From NCBI RefSeq assembly GCF_900119695.1, contig NZ_LT632545.1, positions 47,410 through 111,409 on the forward strand: a stretch of 64,000 bases of DNA, written 5' to 3'. Positions within the stretch are counted from its first letter, which is position 1, and each line of letters begins with the position of its first letter. Position numbers and translations under genes: made by a program. A model generated the notes under the pieces. The model was not told the origin of the DNA. It saw only the letters and a list, made by a program, of their open reading frames with translations, and ran no database searches. Of the stretch, positions 23,580 through 35,127 are shown piece after piece. Source of the stretch: Actinomyces urinae (lineage in GTDB: Bacteria; Actinomycetota; Actinomycetes; Actinomycetales; Actinomycetaceae).

Positions 23580-24782
23580 ATGTCTCGTCCTCTTTCACTT
23601 CTTGGTTCTACGGGTTCTATCGGAACGCAGGCGCTTGATGTTGTGCGCGCGAATCCCTCGATTGCCGAGGTCGTGGCTCTGGCTGCGGGCGGGTCTAATA
23701 TTGACCTGTTGCTCAAGCAAGCCCAGGAGTTTCAGCCTCGTGTAATCGCGGTGGCTTCAGGGGATGAGGCCGCTATCGCTAGCGCTATGAGGCAGCGAGG
23801 CATTGAGTCGGAGCTGTGGGTTGGCGCAGACGCGATTGTTAGCGCAGCGGGCATGCTTGATGAGGACGGCATCGTTCTGAACGGCGTGACGGGCGGCGTA
23901 GGCTTGCAACCCACGCTAGCAGCGCTTGGCTCGGGTGCCCGTTTGGCGCTGGCAAACAAAGAGTCGCTGGTGGTGGGCGCAGCCCTGGTTCGGGCAGCTA
24001 TGCAAAGGCCCGGTCAGCTCCTCCCGGTTGATTCGGAGCATTCTGCGATTTTCCAGTGTTTGGTTCCGGGCCGTCACGAGAAGGGACTCACGTCTGAGGT
24101 TGTTACGGGGAGGTCGGAGGTAGACCACCTGGTGCTCACGGCGTCGGGAGGCCCGTTCCGCGGCAAGAAGCGCGCCGATTTGCAAAATGTTAGCCCCGCG
24201 CAGGCTCTTAATCACCCAACTTGGGATATGGGACCGGTGGTGACGATCAATTCGTCCACACTGATGAATAAGGGCCTGGAACTTATCGAAGCGCACGTCC
24301 TGTTTGATATCGATCCGGGCGACATTAAGGCCGTGGTTCACCCGCAATCCATCGTGCATTCGATGGTCACGTTTAAGGATGGAGCTACGATTGCGCAGGC
24401 TTCGCCCCCTGATATGCGTTTACCGATTGCACTGTCCCTCTCGTGGCCGCAGCGTTTGGATCATGTGCAGCAGCCGGTGAGGTGGGATGAGAGCGCGAGC
24501 TGGACGTTCGAACCCGTGGATAACGATACTTTCCCAGCGCTCAACTTGGCTCGGGCCGCAGTTAGCGCCTCGCCGACTCATCCGAGCGTCATGAACGCTT
24601 CCAACGAGGTGTGTGTGGACGCTTTCATTCACGGTAATCTGCCTTATCTTGACATCGTGGACACGGTTGCGAAGGTAACCGAGTTACACGAGGGCACTGC
24701 TGAGCCTGATCTTGACGACATTTTGAACGCTGAGGCGTGGGCGCGCGAAAAAACGAAGGAACTTATTGGAGGCCGCGTTTGA
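23580..24782 (+). CDS. dxr: 1-deoxy-D-xylulose 5-phosphate reductoisomerase
   Basis: Dxr is the second enzyme of the MEP isoprenoid pathway (NADPH, Mn/Mg). The 400-residue protein has the dinucleotide-binding LGSTGSIGTQALD at the N-terminus, GSGARLALANKESLV, the metal-binding region PVDSEHSAIFQCL, and NSSTLMNKGLELIEAH with HPQSIVHSMV. It is followed at a 4-bp overlap by the site-2 protease and then ispG, so two MEP-pathway genes flank the protease, a classical actinobacterial order. Confidence 0.96.
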   Translation: MSRPLSLLGSTGSIGTQALDVVRANPSIAEVVALAAGGSNIDLLLKQAQEFQPRVIAVASGDEAAIASAMRQRGIESELWVGADAIVSAAGMLDEDGIVLNGVTGGVGLQPTLAALGSGARLALANKESLVVGAALVRAAMQRPGQLLPVDSEHSAIFQCLVPGRHEKGLTSEVVTGRSEVDHLVLTASGGPFRGKKRADLQNVSPAQALNHPTWDMGPVVTINSSTLMNKGLELIEAHVLFDIDPGDIKAVVHPQSIVHSMVTFKDGATIAQASPPDMRLPIALSLSWPQRLDHVQQPVRWDESASWTFEPVDNDTFPALNLARAAVSASPTHPSVMNASNEVCVDAFIHGNLPYLDIVDTVAKVTELHEGTAEPDLDDILNAEAWAREKTKELIGGRV

Positions 24783-26014
24783 GTTACGCGATCGGCATTT
24801 TGCTCGCGATTGTGGCGCTGATGATCTCGGTGGCCCTGCACGAGCTTGGCCATATGATTCCAGCTAAAAAGTTCGGTGTTTACGTGCCGCAGTACATGGT
24901 GGGATTTGGTCCAACTCTGTATTCGAAGCCGGTAGGGGACACCGAATATGGCGTGAAGGCGATTCTGCTTGGCGGCTACGTGCGTTTGGCAGGAATGTAT
25001 GCTCCGGCGCGCGAGGGAGTGAAGCTGACCAACCGGAAGGGGCAGATGACTCTTGCGCAGGAGGCCCGTTTGTCCTCCGCAGAAGAGCTACCTGAGGGAC
25101 GTGAATCTCAAGCGTTTTACAACCTGTCGGTCCCAAAGAAGCTCATAGTAATGCTGGGTGGGCCGGTAACTAACCTGTTACTCGCAGTGGTTCTTTTTGC
25201 GGTAATCGTGCTTGGTTTTGGTTTTAATGTGGCCACAACTACGCTGGACCAGGTTCCCCAGTGTATTGGCACTGCTTCGCAAACTTGCACTGAGGAGAAT
25301 CCGAAGTCTCCGGCGTATGAGGCAGGTTTGCGAGCCGGCGATAAGATCGTATCTTGGGGGTCGGTGCAGGCAAGTTCGTGGGCTGACGTTGTGAGTGCTA
25401 TTGAGCATCAGGACGGCGCGGCAAAGGTAGTTGTGGAACGCGATGGTGCGTTGCAAGAGTTTGATGTGACACCGGTTCAGGTGGGTGAGCGCAAGGTTGC
25501 TGGCATCATTTCCAAGGTGGAACGTGAGCGTGGCACCCTCGGCGACGTCGGTGATATTACGTGGCAGACCTTCAAGGGAACGGCCTCTATCGTGGCTGTT
25601 TTGCCTCGCGCCGTGTGGGACGTCGGAGTGCAGCTGTTTACGGATGCTCCTCGAGATCCGAATTCTGTTCTGTCAGTGGTGGGCGTTGGCCGGATTGCAG
25701 GTGAGGTTTCCGCAGAGCAGGGCGTGGGGCTTGCAGACCGGGCAATGCTTTTGCTGAGGCTGTGGGCGTCATTGAACATGGCACTGTTCGTGTTTAACTT
25801 GATCCCGCTACCGCCGCTTGATGGGGGACACGTGGCAGGCGCTCTCTGGGAGGGCCTACGCCGGACTTTTAACCGCGTCACGGGACGTCCGGATCCAGGG
25901 CCGGCGGATACGGCCCGCATGGTGCCGGTGTCGTATGTGATTTTTGTTTTGCTGATGGCCATGACGGTGCTACTCGTTGTAGCCGATATTATTAAGCCGA
26001 TTAGCCTAGTCTAG
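24779..26014 (+). CDS. rseP: Site-2 intramembrane metalloprotease (RseP/Rip1-like)
   Basis: The 411-residue M50 protease cleaves anti-sigma factors and other membrane proteins within the bilayer. The start is TTG at 24779, with GGAGG six bases upstream, giving MSYAIGILLAIVALMISVALHELGH. Zinc motif HELGH lies in the first membrane helix (residues ~20-24), the third zinc ligand region is LIPLPPLDGGHV near the C-terminus, and a PDZ domain (~residues 150-250, AGLRAGDKIVSWG) lies between. The start overlaps the dxr stop. Confidence 0.93.
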   Translation: MSYAIGILLAIVALMISVALHELGHMIPAKKFGVYVPQYMVGFGPTLYSKPVGDTEYGVKAILLGGYVRLAGMYAPAREGVKLTNRKGQMTLAQEARLSSAEELPEGRESQAFYNLSVPKKLIVMLGGPVTNLLLAVVLFAVIVLGFGFNVATTTLDQVPQCIGTASQTCTEENPKSPAYEAGLRAGDKIVSWGSVQASSWADVVSAIEHQDGAAKVVVERDGALQEFDVTPVQVGERKVAGIISKVERERGTLGDVGDITWQTFKGTASIVAVLPRAVWDVGVQLFTDAPRDPNSVLSVVGVGRIAGEVSAEQGVGLADRAMLLLRLWASLNMALFVFNLIPLPPLDGGHVAGALWEGLRRTFNRVTGRPDPGPADTARMVPVSYVIFVLLMAMTVLLVVADIIKPISLV

Positions 26015-26070
26015 GAACTGTTAATAGTTTGCCAGGACCAGCCTGGCGCTGATTTTTGGGAGATGTCATC

Positions 26071-27219
26071 GTGACCGAGATTGCCCTGGGAATGCCAAAG
26101 GTGAACGGAGCCCCGTTTTCGCGTAAGAAGACGCGTCTGATACACGTGGGGGATGTTCCAGTGGGCGGTGGTTCACCGATTTCGGTGCAGTCGATGACCA
26201 CTACGAAGACCACTGATATTGGTGCAACTTTGCAGCAGATTGCAGAGCTTACCGCAGCCGGTTGTGACATCGTGCGCGTCGCGGTGCCATCGGCTGATGA
26301 TGCGGAGGCGTTGCCCATTATTGCGAAGCAGTCCACGATCCCCGTTATCGCAGATATCCACTTCCAGCCGCGTTACGTGTTCAAGGCGATCGAGGCGGGT
26401 TGTGCGGCGGTACGCGTAAACCCGGGCAACATTCGTAAGTTTGATGACCAGGTTAAAGACATCACGAAGGCTGCGACGGACGCGGGGGTGTCTTTGCGCA
26501 TTGGCGTGAATGCAGGGTCACTCGATCCGCGCTTGCTAAAGAAGTATGGAAAAGCAACGCCGGAGGCCCTCGCGGAGTCGGCGATGTGGGAGGCGTCTTT
26601 GTTTGAGGAGCACGACTTCCACGACTTCAAGATTTCAGTTAAGCACCACGATCCGGTGACGATGATCAGGGCTTACGAGATCCTGTCTGAAAGTGGTGAC
26701 TGGCCGCTACACCTTGGTGTGACAGAGGCGGGGCCCGAGTTCCAGGGAACGATCAAGTCCGCAACGGCGTTCGGTGCGCTCTTGCGCCAGGGGATTGGCG
26801 ATACGATTCGCGTTTCGCTGTCCGCTCCTCCGGTTGAGGAGGTCAAGGTCGGTATCGAGACTCTGCAGTCCCTTGGCTTGCGTGAACGTACCCTCGAAAT
26901 CGTTTCTTGTCCGTCTTGTGGTCGCGCGCAGGTGGACGTCTACACGCTCGCAAATGAAGTAAACGAGGGGCTGAAGGACCTCACGGTTCCTTTGCGCGTG
27001 GCGGTAATGGGCTGCGTTGTGAATGGTCCCGGTGAGGCTCGCGAGGCTGACCTTGGCGTGGCGTCTGGCAACGGCAAGGGCCAGATTTTCATCAAGGGCC
27101 AGGTGGTTGACACCGTGCCCGAGGCCGAGATAGTGCCTGCCCTTTTGAAGCATGCGAATGAGATTGCACAAACGATGGGCCTTGAAGAGGGTTCCGGCAG
27201 CGTTGACGTGATCACCTGA
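26071..27219 (+). CDS. ispG: 4-hydroxy-3-methylbut-2-enyl diphosphate synthase
   Basis: IspG (GcpE) converts MEcPP to HMBPP with a [4Fe-4S] cluster. The 382-residue product begins at a GTG with GGGAG upstream. It contains [46 protein letters not shown] and the cluster cysteines in [12 protein letters not shown] and [14 protein letters not shown]. It completes the dxr-rseP-ispG group. Confidence 0.96.
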   Translation: MTEIALGMPKVNGAPFSRKKTRLIHVGDVPVGGGSPISVQSMTTTKTTDIGATLQQIAELTAAGCDIVRVAVPSADDAEALPIIAKQSTIPVIADIHFQPRYVFKAIEAGCAAVRVNPGNIRKFDDQVKDITKAATDAGVSLRIGVNAGSLDPRLLKKYGKATPEALAESAMWEASLFEEHDFHDFKISVKHHDPVTMIRAYEILSESGDWPLHLGVTEAGPEFQGTIKSATAFGALLRQGIGDTIRVSLSAPPVEEVKVGIETLQSLGLRERTLEIVSCPSCGRAQVDVYTLANEVNEGLKDLTVPLRVAVMGCVVNGPGEAREADLGVASGNGKGQIFIKGQVVDTVPEAEIVPALLKHANEIAQTMGLEEGSGSVDVIT

Positions 27220-27302
27220 TTTTACGGCTTCTAATATCTTGTTAATTCGATGAGAGATGCCGCCGTTTCCTCTCATCACGCTTTGCAGTTAGGCTGGTAA
27301 TC

Positions 27303-29114
27303 GTGCTTACTAACATGTCTGAATTTTTCCTGCGGACGCTTCGTGAAGATCCCGCAGATGCGGAAGTTGCAAGCCACAAGCTGATGGTGCGCGCCGGCTA
27401 CATTCGTCGTGTGGCTCCGGGCATCTACACGTGGTTGCCTCTTGGTTTGAAGGTTTTGCGTAACATCGAGCAGGTTGTGCGCGAAGAGATGGCTGTGATT
27501 GGGGCCCAGGAAGTCCACTTCCCGGCGCTACTGCCGCGCGAGCCGTATGAGAAAACCAACCGGTGGGAAGAATACGGACCAAACCTCTTCCGGTTGAAGG
27601 ACCGCAAGGATGGGGATTACCTGCTTGCGCCAACGCATGAAGAGATGTTTACGCTCGCGGTTAAGGACATGTACTCCTCGTACAAGGATCTGCCGCTTTC
27701 GCTGTATCAGATTCAGACGAAGTATCGCGATGAGGCGCGTCCACGTGCGGGCGTGATTCGCGGCCGCGAGTTCGTGATGAAGGACTCTTACAGCTTCGAT
27801 ATTGATGATGAGGGGCTCGCTAAGTCTTATGAGCTACACCGGAAGGCGTATCAGCGTGTATTTGAGCGCCTAGGTTTGCCGTTTGTGATTGTGGCCGCGC
27901 AGTCCGGCGCTATGGGTGGTTCACGTTCAGAGGAGTTCCTCTATCCGAATCCCATGGGTGAGGACACGTTTGTGCGTTCTCCTGGTGGTTACGCAGCGAA
28001 TGCGGAGGCAGTTGTAACCCCGGTTCCAGATCCCGTGGATTACTCGAATACGCCGGCTAAGGAGTTGCGTCACACGCCGGACGCGAAGACCATATCCGCA
28101 CTTGTCGATCTTTCAAATGAGCTTTATCCGCGCGAGGATCGTCCGTGGGAAGCGGGAGACATGCTGAAGTCGTATGTCGTGACGCTGACGCAGCCCGATG
28201 GCACGCGTGAGGTTGTAAACATTGGTATCCCGGGCGACCGGGAGGTAGATGAGAAGCGCCTTGAGGCCGCTTTTGCACCCGCTGAGGTAGAGCAGGCAAC
28301 GCCTGAGGATCTTGCGAAACATCCGGAGTTGGTGGCCGGTTATTTGGGGCCCGAGGTAGTGGGGCCAAACGCTCCGAACCGAACGACTGACGAGGACGGC
28401 AACCCGACGGGCTCGGTGCGTTTCTTCGTTGACCCGCGGATTGTGGAGGGCACGGCTTGGATCGCTGGTGGTAATAAGCCTGATTACCACGTGTACAACC
28501 TGGTGATGGGCCGTGACTTCACGGCCGATGGTACGGTTGAGGTTGCTGAGGTGAAGGAGGGGGATCCGGCCCCGGATGGTTCGGGTCCTCTTGAGCTTGC
28601 ACGCGGTATCGAGGTAGCACACATCTTCCAGCTCGGTCGCAAGTACGCAAAGGCTTTGGACCTGACGGTGCTGGACCAAAATGGCAAGTCGCAGGTGGTG
28701 ACCATGGGTTCGTACGGTCTGGGTATCTCCCGCGTGGTTGCAGCCATGGCGGAGAGCCACCACGATGATCTTGGCTTGTCCTGGCCAATGGTTGTGGCGC
28801 CGTTCCACCTGCAGGTTCTTGCGGCCGGTAAGGGTGAACAGATCGCTGAGACTGCTGCCGATATCTCGACTGCTGTGTCGGATGCTGGTTTCGACGTGCT
28901 TTACGATGATCGTCCGAAGGTATCGGCGGGCGTTAAGTTTGCTGATGCTGAACTGTTGGGCATGCCGTATGTCCTTGTTGTCGGGCGCGGCTTGAAGAAC
29001 GGTGTGGTTGAGTTCCGCGATCGTCGCGGCGGTGTCTCAAAGGAGATTCCGGTTGAAGAAGCAAAGCAGATTATTATTGCCGAGCTTGAAGCGAATAGGG
29101 GGTCAGCCAAGTGA
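27303..29114 (+). CDS. proS: Prolyl-tRNA synthetase
   Basis: This class II synthetase has 603 residues. Motif 2 and surroundings read [19 protein letters not shown] with [13 protein letters not shown], and motif 3 lies in [14 protein letters not shown]. The protein has the bacterial long form with a central editing (YbaK-like) insertion between ~230 and 390 and a C-terminal anticodon-binding domain. The GTG at 27303 gives [19 protein letters not shown] at 27315 is an alternative start. The stop overlaps def (GTGA). Confidence 0.96.
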   Translation: MLTNMSEFFLRTLREDPADAEVASHKLMVRAGYIRRVAPGIYTWLPLGLKVLRNIEQVVREEMAVIGAQEVHFPALLPREPYEKTNRWEEYGPNLFRLKDRKDGDYLLAPTHEEMFTLAVKDMYSSYKDLPLSLYQIQTKYRDEARPRAGVIRGREFVMKDSYSFDIDDEGLAKSYELHRKAYQRVFERLGLPFVIVAAQSGAMGGSRSEEFLYPNPMGEDTFVRSPGGYAANAEAVVTPVPDPVDYSNTPAKELRHTPDAKTISALVDLSNELYPREDRPWEAGDMLKSYVVTLTQPDGTREVVNIGIPGDREVDEKRLEAAFAPAEVEQATPEDLAKHPELVAGYLGPEVVGPNAPNRTTDEDGNPTGSVRFFVDPRIVEGTAWIAGGNKPDYHVYNLVMGRDFTADGTVEVAEVKEGDPAPDGSGPLELARGIEVAHIFQLGRKYAKALDLTVLDQNGKSQVVTMGSYGLGISRVVAAMAESHHDDLGLSWPMVVAPFHLQVLAAGKGEQIAETAADISTAVSDAGFDVLYDDRPKVSAGVKFADAELLGMPYVLVVGRGLKNGVVEFRDRRGGVSKEIPVEEAKQIIIAELEANRGSAK

Positions 29115-29599
29115 CATACCGTGAGATTAGGGTTATTGGCGATCCGGTTTTGCGCACGCCATGTGAGTGGATTACTGACATTGACGATTCGGTGAAGAGC
29201 CTCGTTGAAGATCTTCTAGAGAACGTCGATGAGGAGGGACGCGCAGGTCTTGCTGCCCCTCAAATCGGCGTTGGGTTGCGGGCCTTTTCTTGGAATATCG
29301 ATGGCGAGATCGGTTACGTGCTCAATCCGAAACTGGTCGAGGTTTCAAAGGACGAGTATCAGGACGGCGACGAGGGGTGCCTCTCGGTTCCGGGCTTGTG
29401 GTTCCCCACAAAACGCGCGTGGTATGCCCGTGTTGAGGGCATTAACCTCGATGGTAAGAAGATTACGGTCGAGGGTGAAGAACTCATGGGACGTTGCCTG
29501 CAACACGAAACGGATCACCTGGAGGGAATGCTATACCTAGATCGGTTGGATCGCGCAACGCGCAAGAAGGCGTTGCGCAAGGTTCGTGAAATCATGTAA
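29111..29599 (+). CDS. def: Peptide deformylase
   Basis: Def removes the formyl group from nascent chains. The 162-residue protein has the three conserved motifs [18 protein letters not shown] and QHETDHLEG (metal ligands Cys, His, His). It is coupled to proS and ends in a good terminator. There is no fmt next to it. Confidence 0.96.
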   Translation: MTYREIRVIGDPVLRTPCEWITDIDDSVKSLVEDLLENVDEEGRAGLAAPQIGVGLRAFSWNIDGEIGYVLNPKLVEVSKDEYQDGDEGCLSVPGLWFPTKRAWYARVEGINLDGKKITVEGEELMGRCLQHETDHLEGMLYLDRLDRATRKKALRKVREIM

Positions 29600-29620
29600 T
29601 GATGTGCTCAGTTGGTGGAA

Positions 29621-29644
29621 AGCCCCGCTTTGGCGGGGCTTTTG
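29621..29644 (+). terminator. Rho-independent terminator after def
   Basis: AGCCCCGC-TTTG-GCGGGGCT with TTTG following; an A pair-partner run precedes the stem. The 180-bp gap up to the DUF3145 gene also holds a GGACACAATGGGG sequence (~29729) resembling the rpsP/rplS promoter element. Confidence 0.88.
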
Positions 29645-29819
29645 CCATGGTTTAGCGAGGTTTTATGCTCTAACGCGTGCTGGCATTGCGCTGCGTTGGA
29701 GACGCAGACTAGCGTGAGAGAGATTTTTAGGACACAATGGGGAAAGCACCGCTGGATCGGTTAGCCTTTGACGCTTGAGGACGTAGGGGAAGACGAACCT
29801 CAAGGAAAAGGGAGGCATC

Positions 29820-30317
29820 ATGTCCGGAAGTTACACCCGCGGTGTTCTTTTCGTGCACTCATGTCCGCCGGCACTCTGCCCGCACGTTGAGTGGAATGTT
29901 GCGTCGGTGCTGGACCAGGACGTGCGTTTGGAATGGACTCAGCAGGGCGCTGTGCCCGGCCTTATGCGCGCTGAGTTTTCTTGGGTTGGCCCCGTGGGAA
30001 CGGGGGCGCAGTTAGCTTCCGCGCTTAGAGGTTGGGACGATTTGCGCTACGAGATCACCGAGGAGGCCGTGCGCGGTTCGGACGGCGCACGGTGGTGCCA
30101 CACGCCAGATCTTGGTATTTTCCACGCTCCAATGGATGCTTCGGGCAACATGATGGTTCCTGAGGATCGTATTCGCTCGGCGATGGAGGCCGCGGATCCG
30201 GCAGAGTTGCGCGAACGCCTCAATCTTGCCTTGGGCGCCGCGTGGGATGAGGAGTTGGAGCCGTTTAGGTACGCGGGCGATGGTGTGGCGGTGCGCTGGC
30301 TTCACCGGGTTGGTTAG
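29820..30317 (+). CDS. DUF3145 family protein
   Basis: The 165-residue soluble protein reads MSGSYTRGVLFVHSCPPALCPHVEWNV, matching the actinobacteria-specific DUF3145 family of unknown function. In streptomycetes the family gene lies by the type II fatty-acid synthase cluster (fabD-fabH-acpP-fabF). Here the next gene encodes a degenerate acyl-carrier-like protein, so this pair looks like what is left of that locus. GGGAGG precedes the ATG. No catalytic motif is visible. Confidence 0.88.
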   Translation: MSGSYTRGVLFVHSCPPALCPHVEWNVASVLDQDVRLEWTQQGAVPGLMRAEFSWVGPVGTGAQLASALRGWDDLRYEITEEAVRGSDGARWCHTPDLGIFHAPMDASGNMMVPEDRIRSAMEAADPAELRERLNLALGAAWDEELEPFRYAGDGVAVRWLHRVG

Positions 30318-30329
30318 TGGGGATTGTCC

Positions 30330-30662
30330 GTGGGAATCTCGATTGCCGAAATGCTCGGCTATGACCTGTCGGATGAACAACCCGAAGAGGTGGGCGCCGA
30401 GTCTGTAAGTGTGGACTCAGACACGGATGAGGTCGAGGCCGCAGTGATTGCCGCCCTCCTCGACGAGTCAACGGTTAAGGCTGAGGATTTCCGCTCGGAT
30501 ATGAGCCTTGCTGATGATTTCGATCTTGATGAGATCGGCCTGTATGCGGTGATTGCGGCTGTAGAGCAAGACCTCAAAATCAGTTTGAAAGACGGCGACG
30601 TGGCGCACTTGGAGACCCTAGAAGATCTCGTTGCTTTGGCGCTTCAAACCGGAGGCAAATAG
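30330..30662 (+). CDS. Acyl-carrier-like protein lacking the phosphopantetheine serine
   Basis: The 110-residue acidic protein has an N-terminal extension of ~35 residues and then an ACP-like four-helix domain. Aligning [18 protein letters not shown] with the usual FVEDLGADSLDTVELV puts Glu (residue 68, codon 30531-30533) where the 4'-phosphopantetheine-bearing Ser should be. The downstream helix III/IV pattern ([27 protein letters not shown]) is kept. The GTG at 30330 is spaced properly from GGGG; a TTG at 30324 is too close. It is probably co-transcribed with DUF3145. It cannot be an ordinary acyl carrier. Confidence 0.8.
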   Translation: MGISIAEMLGYDLSDEQPEEVGAESVSVDSDTDEVEAAVIAALLDESTVKAEDFRSDMSLADDFDLDEIGLYAVIAAVEQDLKISLKDGDVAHLETLEDLVALALQTGGK

Positions 30663-30733
30663 GCAACTACAAACCGAGCCTCGAAGATGAATCATATATA
30701 TGCTGGTGGTCATCGCAACGAAAGGGGAATTGG

Positions 30734-32182
30734 ATGCTAACGCGTACAGAAGTGGATTTGCTCGGTGAACGGGAAGTTCCAGCCGACGTGTATTGGGGTA
30801 TCCACACTCTTCGCGCCACAGAAAATTTTCAGATTTCGGGTACGCGCCTAGAAAGCTATCCGCATTTCATTATCGCGATGGTGCAGGTGAAGAAGGCGGT
30901 GGCCAGGGCGAATAGGCGTCTGAAAGTGCTTCCGGAGGACAAGGCGCGCGCAATTGAGGCGGCCTGCGACAAAATTTTAGAAAGTGAAGATTTTTACGAT
31001 CAGTGGCCACTCGACCTGTTCCAAGGTGGGGCGGGAACATCGGTAAACATGAACACTAATGAGGTGATCGCAAACGTAGCCCTCGAGATGCTCGGCTTCG
31101 AAAAGGGGCGTTACGACATTATTCATCCTAATGACGACGTAAATAAGTCGCAGTCCACCAACGACTCGTACCCAACGGGTTTCCACCTGGCGGTGTACCG
31201 CGAGCTTGTAGACTTACGCCTTTCGGCCTCGCGCCTCATGGATGCGCTGGATGAGAAGGCCCACGAGTTCGCTGACGTGCTGAAGATGGGGCGCACCCAG
31301 CTTCAAGATGCCGTGCCGATGACTCTCGGGCAGGAGTTTGAAGCGTTCACTGTCTCGCTCAGTGAAGAGCTACGCGTGATTGATCAGGCGGCAGACCTCC
31401 TTTTGTCCATCAATCTTGGCGCTACAGCGATTGGTACAGGGCTGAATACGCCGGAGGGATACCCGCAGGTTGCGGTTGAAGAACTGTCCAAGGTGACGGG
31501 GCTACCTTTCCGCAGGGCGGTAAACCTGATCGATGCAACATCTGATACGGGCGCTTTCGTATCGGTGCACGGGGCGCTGAAACGGTTTGCCGTGAAGCTT
31601 TCGAAGATCTGTAATGATCTGCGGCTTTTGTCGTCCGGCCCTACTACAGGTTTGCAGGAAATTAATCTACCGCCCGTGCAGGCCGGCTCGTCGATCATGC
31701 CGGCCAAGGTAAACCCGGTTATTCCAGAGGTTGTGAACCAGGTTTGTTTCAAAGTGGTGGGTAACGACATGACCGTGACGATGGCTGCTGAGGCTGCCCA
31801 GCTACAGCTCAATGTTATGGAGCCGGTTATTGCCCAGGTGCTGTTTGAGTCGATGCGTTTGCTAGAGAACGCTACGGTGACCCTCGCTGAGCGTTGCATC
31901 ACGGACATCACGGCAAACCGGGAGCATTTGCGCGAACAGGTGATGGGCTCAATCGGCATTGTTACTTACTTCAATGAGCTGATTGGGCATCAAAATGGCG
32001 ACATGATCGGTAAGGAAGCAGCGCGCACCGGTAGGCGGGTTTCCGATCTAATAGTTGAGCATGGTTTGTTGCCGCGCGAGGAGGTTGAGGCGATCTTGAC
32101 AGCACAAAACCTCCTCTCGCCTGAGTATGAAGGAAAGATTTGGGAAGCCGGTGAGTCCGGTCTGCCTAGTGAAGATTCCTAA
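30734..32182 (+). CDS. aspA: Aspartate ammonia-lyase
   Basis: AspA converts aspartate to fumarate and ammonia. The 482-residue protein opens [26 protein letters not shown], which resembles aspartases rather than fumarases. It carries [28 protein letters not shown] and the superfamily signature [11 protein letters not shown] with the catalytic serine loop. AAAGGGG precedes the ATG. It is convergent with aceE and separated by a shared hairpin terminator. Confidence 0.94.
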   Translation: MLTRTEVDLLGEREVPADVYWGIHTLRATENFQISGTRLESYPHFIIAMVQVKKAVARANRRLKVLPEDKARAIEAACDKILESEDFYDQWPLDLFQGGAGTSVNMNTNEVIANVALEMLGFEKGRYDIIHPNDDVNKSQSTNDSYPTGFHLAVYRELVDLRLSASRLMDALDEKAHEFADVLKMGRTQLQDAVPMTLGQEFEAFTVSLSEELRVIDQAADLLLSINLGATAIGTGLNTPEGYPQVAVEELSKVTGLPFRRAVNLIDATSDTGAFVSVHGALKRFAVKLSKICNDLRLLSSGPTTGLQEINLPPVQAGSSIMPAKVNPVIPEVVNQVCFKVVGNDMTVTMAAEAAQLQLNVMEPVIAQVLFESMRLLENATVTLAERCITDITANREHLREQVMGSIGIVTYFNELIGHQNGDMIGKEAARTGRRVSDLIVEHGLLPREEVEAILTAQNLLSPEYEGKIWEAGESGLPSEDS

Positions 32183-32214
32183 ACTTTATGTATCTAAAGT
32201 GATTGCTGAGGAAG

Positions 32215-32257
32215 CAAAATGGTGTCCCGAAGGCTAGGCCATCGGGACACCATTTTG
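32215..32257. terminator. Bidirectional terminator between aspA and aceE
   Basis: A perfect 16-bp stem: CAAAATGGTGTCCCGA (32215-32230) with TCGGGACACCATTTTG (32242-32257) and an 11-nt loop. The A/T ends give a T run on either strand, suiting both convergent genes. Confidence 0.88.
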
Positions 32258-32272
32258 GGAATCTCAACCGGG

Positions 32273-35014
32273 TTAGGCGTCGCCGCCCTCGCCGCCGGAG
32301 TGGCCCGCATTCGGGTTGAACAGGTCATACTTGTCAATAGCCTGCTGGAGCACGGAGCGCTCCAGCTTGCCTTCTTCGACAAGGCCCTGGAGGGCGCGGA
32401 TCACAACCGACTCGGCGTCGATCTTCAGGTAGCGACGTGCCGCTGCGCGGGTGTCGGAGAATCCGAAGCCGTCCGCGCCAAGCGGGTAGTACTTGCCCGG
32501 CACCCAGCGAGCGATCTGATCATGAACCAGGTGCTCGAAGTCGGAGGTCGCAACGGTTGGGCCTTCGGCCTGCTCCAAAACGGAGGTGACGTAAGGCTTG
32601 CGAGTCTCCTCGTTCGGGTGTTCGAAGTTGTACTTGTCTACCGCAATCGCTTCGCGGCGTAGCTCGGTCCAAGAAGTCACCGAGTAAACGGCTGCGTCAA
32701 CGCCCCAGTCCTCGCGCAGGATCTTTCGAGCCTCGCGAACCCATGGAAGACCCACGCCAGAGGCGAGGAGCTTAACCTTCGGGCCGTCGCCCTCGAAGTC
32801 GTCAAGCATGTACATGCCCTTAATCAGGCCGTCAACATCAAGGTTTTCCGGCTCTGCGGGCTGATGCATCGGTTCGTTGTAAACCGTGAGGTAGTACATG
32901 ACGTTGCGGTCACGGCCAGACTCATTCGGACCGTACATGCGCTCGATTCCATCCCTTACGATGTGCCGAATCTCGTAGGCATAGCCCGGATCGTAGGTGA
33001 CCACAGCGGGGTTCGTGGAGGCGATGACCGGCGAGTGGCCGTCCATGTGCTGCAGACCTTCACCGGCAAGCGTGGTTTTACCCGCGGTAGCGCCAATGAT
33101 GAATCCGCGTGAGAGCTGGTCTCCGGCAGCCCAGAACTGATCTGCGGTCCTTTGGAAACCAAACATCGAGTAGAAGATGTAAACGGGAACCATCGGGAAG
33201 TTATGGGTGGCGTAAGAAGTGCCCACAACCTGGAGTGCGGCTGCAGAACCGGCCTCGTTAATGCCCGTGTGAAGAACCTGGCCTTCCTTCGCTTCCTTGT
33301 AGGAAAGCATCATGGAGGCATCCACAGCTGTGTAGTTCTGCCCATGCGTGTTGAAGATCTTTGCGGACGGGAAGATCGCGTCCAGGCCGAAGGTGCGGGC
33401 TTCGTCGGGAATGATCGGCACAATGTACTTACCGAATTCCTTGTCCCTAATGAGGTCTTTCAAAAGACGCACGAACGCCATGGTGGTGGCAACCTGTTGG
33501 GCGCCCGACCCCTTGGCAAGGGCATTGAAAGGCTTGTCTGCCGGCATGGGCAGGGCCTTGTCATCCCGGTGGCGCGAGGGGAGGAAACCGCCAAGCTTAG
33601 CGCGACGCTCAAGCATGTACTGCAATGCTGGGTCGTCGTCAGCCGGCTTGTAGTACGGAGGCAGGTACGGGTTCTTCTCCAGCTCCTCATCCGAAATCGG
33701 AATGCGCAGGAGGTCGCGCAGGCCCTTGAGGTCATCAACCGTGAGCTTCTTCATCTGGTGGGTTGCGTTGCGGCCAGCAAAGTGCGAGCCCAGCGCGTAG
33801 CCCTTAATGGTGTGCGCAAGGATGACGGTGGGCTGGCCGGTGTGTTCGACAGCGGCCTTGTAGGCTGCGTATACCTTGCGGTAGTCGTGGCCGCCACGGC
33901 GCAGATCCCAGATCTCCTCGTCGGTCCAGTCCTTAACCATTTCTTTGGTGCGCGGGTCGCGGCCAAAGAAATGCTCGCGCACGTACGCACCATCGTTTGC
34001 TTTGAACGTCTGGTAGTCGCCGTCAAGGGTTTCGTTCATGATGTTTACGAGGGCGTGGTCCTGGTCGGCTTCTAGCAGACGGTCCCAGCCTCGTCCCCAC
34101 ACAACCTTGATTACATTCCAGCCGGCGCCACGGAAGAACGATTCGAGTTCCTGAATGATCTTGCCGTTACCGCGGACCGGGCCGTCGAGACGCTGTAGGT
34201 TGCAGTTAATCACGAACGTGAGGTTGTCCAGGCCCTGCTGCGCTGCAAGCTGAAGCATGCCGCGTGACTCGGGCTCGTCCATCTCACCGTCACCAAGGAA
34301 CGCCCACGTGTGCTGCTGCGAAGTGTCTTTGAGACCGCGCAGTTCTAGGTACTTGTCAAACCAAGCCTGGTAGATCGCCTCGGCGGGGCCAAGACCCATA
34401 GACACCGTGGGGTACTCCCAGAAGTCGGGTAGCTGGCGTGGGTGCGGGTAGGAGGGGATGCCATGCTCGGTGGAAACCTGCTGGCGGAATCCGTCCATCT
34501 GCTCTTCGGTGAGCCGGCCTTCAAGGAAGGCGCGCGCGTAAACGCCGGGGGAGGAGTGGCCCTGGAAGAACACGTGGTCGCCGCCGCCGGGGTGATTCTT
34601 CCCGCGGAAGAAGTGGTTGAAACCAACCTCGTAAAGGGTTGCTACCGACGCGTAAGAAGAGAGGTGGCCGCCAACGCCAACGCCGGGCCTTTGGGCGCGC
34701 ATGACCTGAACGGCAGCGTTCCAACGCATCCAGCGGCGATACTGGCGCTCGGTTGCCTCGTCGCCAGGGAAGTATGGTTCTTGATCAACGGGAATGGTGT
34801 TGATGTAGGGTGTGGTGAGTTCTAGAGGAATCTGAACGTCTTTGCGGCGAGCTTCGGCAAGCATGTGAAGCAGGATGTAACGGGTGCGTGGCCCGCCTTT
34901 TGCTTCATGAAGGCTTCTTAGCGATTCCAGCCATTCCTCGGTTTCGTGCGGATCATTGTCCGGCACTTGACTTAGCATGCCATTGACTACTGGGCGGTGA
35001 TCTGCTTCAGCCAC
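32273..35014 (-). CDS. aceE: Pyruvate dehydrogenase E1 component (homodimeric type)
   Basis: AceE decarboxylates pyruvate with thiamine diphosphate and passes acetyl groups to the E2 lipoyl domain. The 913-residue length is that of the alpha2-type E1. Seen are the ThDP-binding [15 protein letters not shown] with [27 protein letters not shown] segments, [16 protein letters not shown] and [15 protein letters not shown]. The GTG start follows AGAGGA. It stands alone, with no E2 or E3 alongside. The divergent partner is DUF3052, a pairing common in actinobacteria. Confidence 0.96.
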   Translation of the reverse strand: MAEADHRPVVNGMLSQVPDNDPHETEEWLESLRSLHEAKGGPRTRYILLHMLAEARRKDVQIPLELTTPYINTIPVDQEPYFPGDEATERQYRRWMRWNAAVQVMRAQRPGVGVGGHLSSYASVATLYEVGFNHFFRGKNHPGGGDHVFFQGHSSPGVYARAFLEGRLTEEQMDGFRQQVSTEHGIPSYPHPRQLPDFWEYPTVSMGLGPAEAIYQAWFDKYLELRGLKDTSQQHTWAFLGDGEMDEPESRGMLQLAAQQGLDNLTFVINCNLQRLDGPVRGNGKIIQELESFFRGAGWNVIKVVWGRGWDRLLEADQDHALVNIMNETLDGDYQTFKANDGAYVREHFFGRDPRTKEMVKDWTDEEIWDLRRGGHDYRKVYAAYKAAVEHTGQPTVILAHTIKGYALGSHFAGRNATHQMKKLTVDDLKGLRDLLRIPISDEELEKNPYLPPYYKPADDDPALQYMLERRAKLGGFLPSRHRDDKALPMPADKPFNALAKGSGAQQVATTMAFVRLLKDLIRDKEFGKYIVPIIPDEARTFGLDAIFPSAKIFNTHGQNYTAVDASMMLSYKEAKEGQVLHTGINEAGSAAALQVVGTSYATHNFPMVPVYIFYSMFGFQRTADQFWAAGDQLSRGFIIGATAGKTTLAGEGLQHMDGHSPVIASTNPAVVTYDPGYAYEIRHIVRDGIERMYGPNESGRDRNVMYYLTVYNEPMHQPAEPENLDVDGLIKGMYMLDDFEGDGPKVKLLASGVGLPWVREARKILREDWGVDAAVYSVTSWTELRREAIAVDKYNFEHPNEETRKPYVTSVLEQAEGPTVATSDFEHLVHDQIARWVPGKYYPLGADGFGFSDTRAAARRYLKIDAESVVIRALQGLVEEGKLERSVLQQAIDKYDLFNPNAGHSGGEGGDA

Positions 35015-35127
35015 GAATCCTCTTTCTCTCGAAACGTATCCACTAATGGATCGTATAGTTTTCTTTGGTTCTAATCATTCCCGGTTTTGCCGGGTTTTGC
35101 ACTAGGTACCATATTGGTTTTTCTATA

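Noticed and set aside
30734..32182. Fumarase C instead of aspartase
   Set aside because: The N-terminal [20 protein letters not shown] segment and overall spacing resemble aspartases; the shared [11 protein letters not shown] signature alone is not decisive.
33152..34075. A 307-codon open frame antisense to aceE
   Set aside because: The aceE frame is continuous with conserved motifs across the whole interval; the antisense frame has no ribosome-binding site or recognisable domain.
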